Source of the DNA: Paracentrotus lividus
Lineage: Eukaryota > Echinodermata > Echinoidea > Camarodonta > Echinidae
Length of the DNA stretch: 64,000 nucleotides
Reading direction: 5' to 3'
Assembly (NCBI GenBank): GCA_940671915.1
Contig: CALNVZ010003433.1
Span: forward strand, 23,363,569 to 23,427,568
Shown here: piece after piece, positions 12,801 through 26,000 of the stretch
Numbering within the stretch: the stretch's first letter is position 1
Layout: every line of letters starts with the position of its first letter
The notes under the pieces: model-generated
What the model was told of the DNA's origin: nothing
Databases searched by the model: none
Seen by the model: only the letters and a program-made list of their open reading frames with translations
Program-made: the position numbers and the translations under genes

Positions 12801-15800
12801 CCATAGTTGACCACCTGTAAGTCTTCCGCTGTCTCAAGCTCCAGACCTGTGTAGGCCTGGACCCGACGTCGGATCTGACGGATGATCAGGTCCTCTTCTT
12901 GTCTCAGCCATGCACTCTTACTGATGCGGTAGTCGGCGAACTCGAGGTTGCCTGTGATCGAGTTCTGAATCGTAGCCCTCTTGAGCTGTGGGAAACGAGA
13001 AAGAATCATTGCTTTCTCTTGTTTTGGTTTTGGTTTTTCTCTCAAAAGGTATGGTATGGAGAAATGGGTGGAGGGATATAGCATGCAGGGTTTGGGATCA
13101 AAATTATAGAAAAGCAATCTAGTTGGTCAAAGGAAATTATTCTGTAAAGATGTGCATCTATATTTGATTGGTAAACTATCCAAAGTTTTATTGACATCTC
13201 TGTCTAAATTCTTTATTGAAATTGTAGCAATTCCAAATAATTCTTTAATTTCTTCCAAACATATGAGTATCAAGAGGGAAATTTTCAGCAATAGAAGCTT
13301 ATTGAACAGAGGTCAAAGGTTTTTGACTTTCACCAACAGATTTCTTTTAACAACCATATATATTTTCTAGCTGTATATACAAGGACAAAATACATTGAAG
13401 CAAAATATATATATATCTCTCTCATACAAATATAGCATAAAAAGGGTGGTATCAAAATCATACAATAAAAAGCAAAATTATTGATCATAAAACCATTGAA
13501 TTAACTATCCAATCTTTTAAAATAGCATCAGCTTCTTTTTGTTGAAAATAGCAAATTGCTTTTAGAGCTGAATAAGAATTGTAGTGATTTCGTTATTTTT
13601 TTAACAATGCCAAAGCATCAGAACAAAATTGAGATGATAATAGCACAGGTTGTGGGAAATGGTAAATCCAAACCCTAAGGGACTCAAAGATACATATTTG
13701 TAGTGCATGGGACTTGGGAGTGAAATGTATTAGGTACGCATATGTCCTTACGAAATGCACTTGGTTAAACCTCCAGATTAAAGAGTTTGATATGTGTTAA
13801 ATATATAACATCAAATATAATCTGTTAATAAATTCAAACTTTATAGTTTATATTTTTAAACTAACCAAAACTATACTTGTGCTTTCATAAAAGCAAAAAG
13901 AGGAATACATGTACTCTCCCTTGCCCTGAAGTACTGCAAGAACGTTTCAAACTCTAAACCAAGCCTGAATCATTGTTTTCATATTTCACCCTCATGAATA
14001 ATTTTGGATGGTTTGGTTTTAAGCATTAAAAAGAAGACAAGGGTGTCCTAAAGTTAAGCCTAGCTGAAATCTCTGGTTTAACTATTAGTAGCAAAAATGG
14101 AGACAATCTTCAAAAGTAAATGTTTGATTTATCAGAGTTGTTGGTACTTAAACAATCAAAAACTGCATGGGAATTATACGTACAAAAATTTTCCTAACCA
14201 CTAAAGCAGAATCCAGAATCCAGTAAATGTGTTAGGAAAATTGCAAAGTAGACATTATACGTCTCCTATTTTGCTAGCCATAGTTAAACCACAGATTTAA
14301 GCTAGGCTTTACTTTAGGATAATACAGGCCATTGATTTTAAAACTTTCCTGCACTGTCAATAACAATTAAGACTGCAAGTGGGCCTACCACCCTCCCCCC
14401 CCCAAAAAAAAAACAAAAACAAACAAACAAACAAAACCAACAAAACAAAAATCCTCTAACATACATGTAATAACAAGTGACATTAGTCTCGTAATTTTCT
14501 ACTTAATCTACAACACAAGATCTATTTTTAAAAAAATATTAATATTTATTATTAATAGAACCTAAATATGATGTGATCCATGCATATTTGAAAAAAAAAA
14601 ATCTTGTTTTATTTTACTCCTGAAGATTTTCTTACTTTCTTTCCAATTTAGTTTATAAAAACTATATGGCTCTACACGTACTTGAAACACTGGGGTATTA
14701 TTGCCCATTTTCGCACATCCTTGTTTAATTATTTATATCTTGTAAGCTAAGAAGGCACCCCCTGTTAAATGTTGAAAATCTCAGAATCTAATATACAAAG
14801 AAATATATAATTGTACCCCATAAAATGTAAAACCAATTTTTCCCAATCTTTAATACCCCATTGCCCCACTTAAAGTAACATAACTTAAAGCGATCCATGC
14901 ATGGTTAAATTACATTCTTTTGAAAGCATTCTTGCAAGTTTGTGCAAATGCATGCAGCAAGGCATTGGATTTGTAGAGGGTGAAAATGAAATCACAGCAT
15001 TCAAGGAGAAAGATACTAAAGGATGAGAGAGGGAAAGAGGAATTCAATCACAAAAGGGGGTTGGTTTCCCACAACCTGTGCCACTCAGAGAACTAGATTC
15101 GGAGCTCACAATCACAAATTGGCAACCTCCGACAAAATTACCAAAATGAAAGGTGAACAAAAAAATGAGGAGGAAAAGAGAAAAATGTTTGTGAAATTGG
15201 AAATAGATGTAGAGTTTCTACAACATATTATATCATTATAGCAAAATTATTTAGAAGTATATGTAATTACAAATAAATAAGATGAAATCAGTGTAAAAGC
15301 TTTACATGTAATACAAATGCACAGTGATGACAGAAATTTAGATGTCATCTCAATATAGTGGTACATAAACTTGAAATGACATTGTTTTTCGCAAAGTTCT
15401 ACTTCTTTTAGGGTCACTACATGAAATTGTATTTCGCCAGTCCAGTGTAGGAAGCAAAGTTCAAAGTGGAAAAATGAAGAAAAAAAAGAGGGATTGTTGG
15501 TGACTGATGTACATTTTTAGAGAGCGAAGAGAGTGAATTCACGTTGGAGGAAAAAACAAATGCAGATCTTTTTTAAAAGTAGCCTGCAGGTTGTTGCAGT
15601 TGCCTTTACGATCCAATTAAATACATCAAAAATGTATGGTATTTTCAGTGCAAATTTATTTTCTGGCCTTCTTTCACTTGCTGATTACTGTACAAGGTAA
15701 TATTTTTATGTATAGGTGTTTTGGTGCACGACGGGTACACATGCATTTCTGCGAGTTGTTGTTTTTGCAATCGTTAGAAATTTGGCATTGAAATAGTGAA

Positions 15801-17104
15801 TAAGCAAATATTTTTTAGTATATATGTTAAACTCCGAAATATTCAGTGGTTGTGCAATTCACGAAAAATAAAACCACTGCGAAAAATGTTAGCTTTTACA
15901 ATGTGCTCTATCCATATGACATTCTTTCTTTTATAAGCAACCTCCTAAGCCCTCAGAGTTTATCTTTTATTGATCAATGGTTTGAGAATCTTTTATCTTC
16001 TTTTTTTTTTTTTTTAATTCGAAATTTTGAAGCCATGCAAAGAGAAGGTGGGGTTTCACACAGTATGGTTTGTTTTCATACCAGAATTCACAAGGAAAGG
16101 ATCAAGATAGTTGTCATGCATTCAATGATATACAATCATCTTGATATATCGACTTTTTGAATGCCATAACAAGGAATATTGGTTGTTTTGAATATATGGA
16201 ATTTCTTTGTTTATTTGCAGAGGCCCGGTCTTTTGCGAACATAAGAGTCATCGAGGTATAAGTTCATTATAGCAAGATTTCATTTTAACAAAATATTTGA
16301 CTTAGTCTCGAGCATCTCACCATAACAGGAGTCGACTGCACTACCAACATTTGAATATTTGTGAGATTAGAATAAACCGGAGGAGAAAAAGAGGGGAGAA
16401 ATGTTATACCAACCCTTGGTGCTGCAAGCTGTTTCACAAATTTAATCTCATTGTCGTTGAGGATGTCTCGATAAAAGACAAGTCTGGGTTCATCAAAGAT
16501 GACTTCTTCCTTAGCTGGTTGGAGGTAGAGGAGTGGATGATTGTAATGCTGGTACTGGCATTTCATTATCCTGTGATTAAGAACCTGAGAGAGAGAGTGA
16601 GAGAGAGAGAAGAGGGAGAGGTGTTGATATTGAAGATCAATACATGTTGGAAAAATTTGTAAATCGTCTTAATGATGATAATTTTCATAATCACCATGAT
16701 CATCATTGTCATCCTAATCATCATGTTCCATCGTCATCAACGTCATCATAAGCTTCATCATCAATTATGTTTACCATCATTAACAACATCACCATTACCA
16801 TTACCATCTCCATTATCACTACCATCATCATCATCACCATTACCGTCATCATCATCATCATCATCATCATCATCACCATCATCATCACTATCCCTAAAAT
16901 CATCAACATCATCTTCATCACCATTACCATTACCATCATCATCATCATCATATCACTATCCCTACAATCATCATCATAATCATCATAATCATACCCTACT
17001 ATCACCATCATCATCATCACCATCATCATCTTCATCATTATCACCATTATCATTACCGTCATTAACAACATCACCATTACCACTACCATCTCCATTATCA
17101 CTAC

Positions 17105-17136
<32 letters not shown>

Positions 17137-20100
17137 ATTATCTTTAATATCATTAACAACATCATCATTACCATTACCATCTCCATTATCACTACCATCA
17201 TCATCATCATCTTCAGTCATCATTCACTCTCTCAATTATATGTTTACTCATTACAACATCATCATATACCATTCACCTATCTCCATTCATCTACATTCCA
17301 TCATCATTCAACTTCATATCATCATCAATGATATCTTACCACATTAACAACATCATCATTACCATTTCCATCCTCCATTATTTTCACTACCATCACATTC
17401 ATATGCATCTTCATACGATCATCCATCAATGGATGCTTTTATCCGAACATCTACAAACATCATCTCATTACCATTACCCGGAACTCCAATTATCACTACC
17501 ATATCTATTCATCTTATCATTCATCATCAATTGATGCTTACCTCATTACAACATCATCATTACCATTACCTCTCCATTATCCTAGCCATACCATCATCAT
17601 CTTCATCATCATCAGTCAATTTTTTACCATCATTACAACATCATCATACTTCCTCTCCATTCACTACCATCATATCATCAATCATCATCTTCATCTCATA
17701 CACATGATCTTTACCATCATTAACACATCATCGATTACCATTACCATCTCATTATCACTACCATCATCATATCATCTTCATCATCATCATCAATTATTTT
17801 CCATCGATTAACAACATCATCATTACATTTTACCATCTCTTTCACTACCATCATCATCATCATCTTCATCATCATCATAATGATCTTACCATTTCATTAA
17901 CAACATACATGTACCATTAACCTCTCCATTATCACTACCATCATCATCATCATCTTCATCATCATCATCCATATCTTTACATCATTAACAACTATCTATC
18001 TTACCATCCCCATTATCACTAACCATCATCATCATCATCTTCACCATCATTCATCAATTATAATGTCTTTACCATCATTAACAACATCATCCATTACCAT
18101 CTACCATCTCCATTATCACCTACCATCATCATCATCATCTATCATCATCATCATCAATTATCTTTACCATCATTAACAACGATCATCATTACCATTACCA
18201 TCTCCATTACATGACCATCATCATCATCATCTTCATCATCATCATTCAATGATCTTTACATCATTAACAACATCATCATACCATTACCATCTCCAATATC
18301 ACTACCATCTTCAATCATCTCTTCATCATCATCATCAATATTTTACCATCATTAACAACATCATCAGTTACATTACATCTCCATTATCACTACCATCATC
18401 ATCATCATTCTTCATCATCATCATCATAATGTATCTTTACCATCATTAAACACATATCATTCACCATTTACCATCTCCATTATCACACCTTCAAAATCAT
18501 CATCATCTTTCAGCATCATCACAATTATGTTTACCATCATTGAACAACATCATCATTACCATTGACATCTCCTTATCACTACCATCATCATTCATCATCT
18601 TCATCGATCATCCACCTAAATTGATCTTTACCATCTTACAAACATCATCCATGCACCATGTACCATCTCTTATCACTAACATCATCATCATGTCATCTTT
18701 CGATCATCATCATCATTGATCTTTACCACATTAAACACATCATACATTACCCATTACCTCATCTCCATTATCACACTAGCCTAGTCATCAGTCTTCATCA
18801 TCATCATCTCGATCATTCATCATCAATTGATCGGTTTACCATCGATTAACAACATCATCGATTACCATTACCATCTCCATATCACTACATCATCATCATC
18901 ATCTTCATCATTCTCATTCAAATGTCTTTACCATTTCATTAAACAACATTCAATCATACCGATTACCATCTCCATCTTTGCCTCCATCATCATTCATTAT
19001 TTATCATTCATCATCAATGATGCTTTACCTCGATTAACACATCTCATTACCATTACCAGTCTCCATTATCACTACCATCATCTCATCATCTTCATCATCA
19101 TTCATGCAGATGATCTTACCACATTAAACAAGCATTTCATGTACCATTACCATCTCATTATCACTACCATCATCATCATCATCATTCATCATCGATCGAT
19201 TCAATTATGTTTGACCATCATTAGAACAACATCATCGGGATTACCATTACCATCTGCATTATCGACTACCATATTCGATCAGTCATCTTCATCATCATCA
19301 TCAAGTTATGTTTACGCATCATTAACAACGCATCATCGGATTACCATTAGCCAGTCTCCATTATCATCCATCATCATCATCATCTTTCATCATCGGTCAT
19401 AATTATCTTTACCACATTAACAAATGCTGATTTTCATTACCATTACATCTCCAGGTATCACTACCATCTTACATCATCATCGATTCATCATCGAATCATC
19501 AATGATCATTTTACCATCATTAACAACACATCTTACCATTACCATCTCCATATCACTACCATCTCATCATCTCTCTCGATCATCAATCACACTGATTCTT
19601 TAGCCATCATTAACAACATCATTTCATTACCGATTAGCCATTCTCCATTGATCCACTACATCGAATCATCATCTCTCATCATCATCATCTTATCATCATC
19701 GAAGATTCGTTGTACCATCGATTAACAAACATCATATTACCGATTACCATCTCCATTATCACTACCCTCGTCGATCAGTCATCGTTCATCATGCGATCGA
19801 TTCAATATCCCTTTACCATCATTAACAACATCATCGATTACGATTCCATCTCCATTTCACTACCATGCATCATCTCATCTCATCAGTCATCAGTGCAATG
19901 ATCTTTAGCCATCATAACAACATCATCATTACCGGATTACCATCTCCATGGAATCACTAGCCCATCATCTCTTCATCGTTCATCATCATCATCAATGATC
20001 TTTACCATCGTTAACAACGGATCATGCATTACCGGATTACCATCTGCCGATGTATCGACGTGACCATCATCATCATCGATCGTTCATCATCATCATCAAT

Positions 20101-22828
20101 TATGTTTACCATCATTAACAACATCATCATTACCATTACCATCTCCATTATCACTACCATCATCATCATCACCAACACCATCATAACTACAATCATTATC
20201 ACCATCATCATCATCATCATCATCATCATCACCACCATAATTATCATCATCACTACCATGTGTACATCACCCATACTTTGAGAGCATCTGGATCCCCACG
20301 GCACAGTGCTTCATATTGTTTCCTCTCCGGGTACGAGTAGGCTTCCTCTGCTTTTTCTTTCTCTTCCTCCTCTAGCGTTTTGATCTCTCCTGTCTCATCT
20401 ACTTCTCCGGGATCCCCTCTTGGTTTCTGCTTCTCCTCCATCTCCTTCAGCTCGCTCATGAAGTAGATCTTGTTGTTCTTGGCTCTCTCATGCAGAGGGT
20501 CTACGACAAAATGTGAGATGCACAAATGTGATACATGCGACTCAGATTATTACAAGTCGCATACCTTACTGTATAAGCCATACATTTTGCAGGAGGACGG
20601 TGTATTTTCAGGGATTTTGGGAGTACACCTTCAGGAAAAATAAGGCTACATGTACTTATAGTAATGACATAAAAAAAAAAACTAAAATCATGAAATAATC
20701 CACTTGTGAATTGTGAAATGTTATGTACGTGAAATATATAGCTTTGAAAGTATTTTATCCAGGGTTTTTTTTTCTTCTAAATTTTGTGAATGGTCACGAA
20801 ATCAAAAACACTAAAATGCAGCCCACCAGTACACAACAAATTCATTTGACAAAGATGGTGGAATCATGATTAATATGGGAAATATCTGATAACCAATTTA
20901 ATCAAATAAGTAGGGTCAGTTGATTTACATTTATTTCTCCATGAGATATTGATGATGGCCAGTATTCTCGAAGGGTGACTAAAGTTAGTAGGCCTACTAA
21001 CTTTAGTCACCCTTCGAGAATACCGGCCAATATCTTTAACTTATAGTTTTTAGTCTTTCGCCCATTCATGCCGCTTTCCAATCCACAGTTAGACAAATCA
21101 TCAAATGTGAAGAAGCCTACAGACATTAGATAGCAAATGCCTCGCAAAGTGATTGTCTGATAAAGTTTTTAGAAGGCACTGTTCAATATTTACCTAGTAC
21201 AAGAAGCTTGTCTGTATATGTGATAGCATCCTTCAGGTATCCTTGCTGTTAAAGGCATAAGAAGATAACAACAAATAAACAAGGGAATGAGAAGTAAACA
21301 TAATTAAATGTTATTTAAAAAAAAAAAAAACAACCTTACAGTGGTAAAATATCATGCGACTGAATACATGTATACTTTATAAAACTAATCAAAGCATTTA
21401 ATGTATTAAAAGCTTTATGAGCAGAATGCTGGTCTTCATCTTTCCTGTCTACCACCTATACAAAGCATCTATTAAGACAAAGCATTAGATATTCGGCCAA
21501 GACTTAGCATGCTGATGGTTAGCATTCCATGTAAATATTCAAGATCTCCAAATCTATAGACATGAATTCAAGATTTTTACTTTTGTTTGTGGAGTGCTGA
21601 TTACAAGAAGTTGAAAAGTAAAAATTTACATTCTTAATTCCATACATCTATGTTTGTTCTTTATGTTTATACCTTGGGGGACAAGGCCAGAACATTCTTC
21701 CTGAGAACTGTTAATACCAGTAGGTATACTCTCATGTTACTAGGCAAATGCAGGAACAGATCCAGCATTAGATCTGACAAAGCATTTCATGAGCCAAATT
21801 GACTGGGGCCACAATAGCCACTCTTTTATGCTTGTGCAAGGGGCCGATACAATTCATTGTCACAGAAGATGCTAGAACCACTATTAACCATTTCTCTCTT
21901 ATTTTCTTTTAAATATTTTTTAACTGACCATGAATGAGGAGTAAGTGAGATAGTCAAGTTGTAGAGGTTTATCCAAATCAGGAAACTTGCCAAGTTTAGA
22001 TTCATTGATTTTATCATTCACATGTTTCTCTCTTACTTTCAGCGGCGTAAACACGCATTAATTTATTTTGTTAGTGGGTGGGTTGGTCTATTCATCCTTC
22101 CCCAAGTAACAAAAGAAAGTGTGTCCAGCTCTATGCCTGTGCTTAGTTTCTTTAAAGCCAATACGAACCAGACGTCATCTATAGTCCTGAACTATTCAAT
22201 TCTGCCCTGATTCCTAACCCATAATGCAACATCCTTAGCAGTGTAGTCTTATAAAACAGGCTCAATTGAATAATAACACACATTTTCACTATTCAATGAA
22301 TGAATCATGTTACCAAATAGCAAAACAAATACTTTTCCAATCAAAATATTTTAGTTTCCCAATACAAATTAAATTATAGGTTGATTTATTCACTGTATTG
22401 TTAATAGTTATTTGTATTTTTAACACACAGTCAATGAGAGCGTTGGTCAGTTCGTTCTCGCTTTAAAATATCTTCTGACTCACCTTGAATGAGGAATAAG
22501 CGAGATAGTCAAGTAGTAGGGGTTCATCTAGATCAGGGACCGCGCCGAGCTTGGATTCATTCTGGTAGCGTCTGTAAGCTTCTGTGATCCATAGACGGGC
22601 GTGGTACTGATCATCATTATTATATGCTACCCTGCCAAGTTCAAAGCACTCAAGAGCTGGAAGAAAGAGATAGTGAAAACATTGATCATTCATTTGTTTG
22701 TGTGGTTACCAACTATGTTCTAGGTCAATCTACAGTGTTGTTAATGAAGTTCTACAATTCCTTTGGAGGGTCGAGGAACCTTGCAGATCTTACAGTTGCG
22801 AGAGTACATGTAATATAAAATATTGATA

Positions 22829-22867
<39 letters not shown>

Positions 22868-22887
22868 CTGATGATGAAGATGAAGAA

Positions 22888-22929
<42 letters not shown>

Positions 22930-22981
22930 GATGATGATGATGATACAGTTGCGATAGTAATATAAAATATTGATGATAAAA

Positions 22982-23016
<35 letters not shown>

Positions 23017-26000
23017 AGACTGAATGTTGGATGTGACAAAGACAGTTCGTAATTTAATCATTTCATTACTGGTATGTTAGCCTGTACATGTAGTTTTGCA
23101 AATCCATGATCTGCTGAACTTGGAACAATACTGTCTATATTGGGTTCCAAAAAAGAAGCTTGTCAGCTTTGACAACTACATTGTAAATTGTCTCATTGTC
23201 AACGGCTTTGAACATTAACCACCCATGTAAAAAAAAAAAATGGGTTAACCTTCTATGTTCTTTCTGTACCAAAAGTTGAAACTATTTGGAAAACTGCTAG
23301 TTTCCAGGTTGGACCCACCGAATACAACCAGCAAGTGATTCTAATGCCGCATTCACATTTTATTGCAGGTAACGATTGTTTCCTATATACGCAATGCAGC
23401 CATAAGTTTCAACTTAACCCTAAAAAGACTGGGCTATTTTGACACACATAAAGACTGGGGGGGGGCTCATTCAGCCCCCCCCCTAAGATCTCGGCCGTTG
23501 AGCGCGCGATTGCGCCGAAAATTGGCACGCGCGTTACCCACGGCATCCTCTCCAAAACCGAAGAGTCATATTCTCCGAAAAATTTCTTCACTAATTAATT
23601 ATGCTAATTTATGCATAAAATCTAAGATTTGCTCTAATTAATTAAATAAAGCTCCAAAAGTGCTAATTTTTGGTTTACAGGCTCTATGTAGGCTTCTGGT
23701 GAAATGGGTTTTAAAAAAAAATCTGTATCAAGATTTTTTTCTTATGTATTCTATTGTTTTTAAAATTTCTTATGTATTTCTGTGTTTTTCGACTTTTCGT
23801 TTTTCATTGTTTTTTCGATGGAAATCATTGGTGACACTATTTTAATCATAAACAACCTTAAATTAATTGATTTTAATCAGTTAAAGAGAAAATAATGATA
23901 CATTTATGAATTTTGGCTGAAAACACAATTTGTATTGGATTTGTACACAAAATCACGTATTTGAGCTACTTTGGGTCTGACGCACGGTTACAAAATGTTA
24001 CATAATTTCGGAACCGCGTACCCGGGCATCGCAAATTTGGTCTCAAAAGTTGCGCGAGACTTGAAAGAAAATAGTCATGAAGTCTCGCCCAATTTTTTTT
24101 CCGCGTTGCAAAGTTATCGCGAAAAATGTCGAGGGGGGGGGCTGAATGAGCCCCCCCCAGTCTTTTTAGGGTTAAGACCTTCAACCTGTTAGCGTATCAG
24201 GGGGGTGTTTCACAAAGAGTTAAGTAGACTTAAAAATCGCACATCGTTAGTTTTGTGCGTTATATTATGCATCACCTCATTGGATTGACCATGCTCACGG
24301 GATGCACGCCATTGTGCAATCTATCAATTAAATTGAGCGTTATAAAACAAGATGCGCATAGAAGTTAAGTGCGACTTTAAAGGGAGGCAGTAACATTGAA
24401 TGATATTCATTTCACATTTATTCGATTTAGCTTATTTTGCCAACATAATTATAAACACTTAGGTCAGTCTAGTATCTCTTCAAAATTGCAAGCTAATTGC
24501 TTGCTTTACCTTCGAGATATCAATGATTTCATACTCAAAATTTATAAACCAACACCGGATGGTTTATAAAACCATGTGCTTTTCCACACACCCATTTCCT
24601 GTTGTAAAGTCCCCCGTCTCTAGCAGCCTGGAGGGCTATCAGCAGAGGGCACTGGTATTCGAATGTATGCTTGGCATTGTTTGTTACACTGTTTTAAGGT
24701 AGTAAATGATTTTCATTTGATCTGAAACTTTCAGTAGTTTGTTTTTACTGTTGGAACAATATAATTTTATTAATCTTGATATAATTGCTCTTGTTTTTGA
24801 AAGCTACTAAATCCATTTAAGTCTACTTAACTCTTTGTGAAACATCCCCAGGACAACTACCCCTGGACAATTACCCCCAGGACAACTGCCCCCAGAAATA
24901 GGGTCATGGTAAGGTGTAGAGTTAGGGGGTAGATTTTTTGTAAGGGTAGTTGTCCTGGAACCTGTTAGAGCACTTACCAGAGAGAGACGGTGTTGTTCTG
25001 GTGCCTTCAATATCTCCATTAGCAATCTTGGTGGTTTCTAATTTGTAAGTATCTTGAAGGCGTAGAAGGGCAGCAGTTGCACCCTTGAGGTCATCACTCC
25101 CTGGAGTGTGTTCCTTGAACTGGGTACTGTTCCTAAGATAAACTGCAAAATAAAGGGAACCAAACAAATAAACTGCATAGCTTCTTGTTTATTTACATGT
25201 ATTTGAATCTTGGAAAATGCAGTGGGGCAATAATCCTGCCCTTTAGGTCATTATTCTTTGAATCGAGCACTGCTCCTCATGTAGAGTTTCTATGGTTTTA
25301 TCCAGACAATAACACCAAGTGTTCATGTTAGTCATTTTTTCCCCCACTTATTGGGGAAACTTGCTCTGAACCCCCCCCCCCCAAAAAATAGGAGAATACT
25401 ATAAAAGTATACATAGGGCTCATGAATTATATAAATACCTTGAAAATCACCCAAATCACATACTATTAAATGATATTTCTCATTACATGTTTTTAATTTA
25501 TCAGGATCTCATTAGTGATGCCAGTCAGGCTTAAGAAGCCCCTCTGAAAATAAAATTTGCCCCCCCCCCCTAAAAAAAGACCCTACTGTCCTTGGTTCCT
25601 TCGTACTTGACCCATTCTCCAGGGTCCCACCATTCCCATAGGACGTTGACCAAGGAGGAAGCATTGACCGGATGACCCAGGGTAATTGTTCAACATCGTT
25701 CACTGCTCACGGTTTCGATGCCGCCTCAGGATCTCGGCCTTTGCTATGTACAGATTGAGAGAAGATAAGAGGGGTAAAGTGTCATAGGTCACAAGGTTAA
25801 AGTTCACTTAAGTTATGTTCCATGTCGCTCAGTTTTTGTTTTTTTTTTTTTTTTGGGCGGGGGTCATGCCACCTGAGAATCTTGGCTTTGCTACCGAGTG
25901 GAAGAAGATGAGGGGTAAGGGTTGTAGATCACAAAGCAAAGTTTGACTAAAGAAATGTCTCACATTGCTCAATGTTTTACAATTCATGCACCCGAGTTTC

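Noticed and set aside
16672-19402. Long Ser/His- or Met/Asp-rich open frames
   Set aside because: They are translations of the CAT/ATC minisatellite in several frames, with no splice context or non-repeat residues.
16674-20260. Regular array that might suggest CRISPR
   Set aside because: Units are contiguous low-complexity tandem repeats without unique spacers, inside a eukaryotic intron.
22741-23061. Poly-Ile and poly-Ser frames
   Set aside because: Artefacts of the (ATG)n microsatellite.
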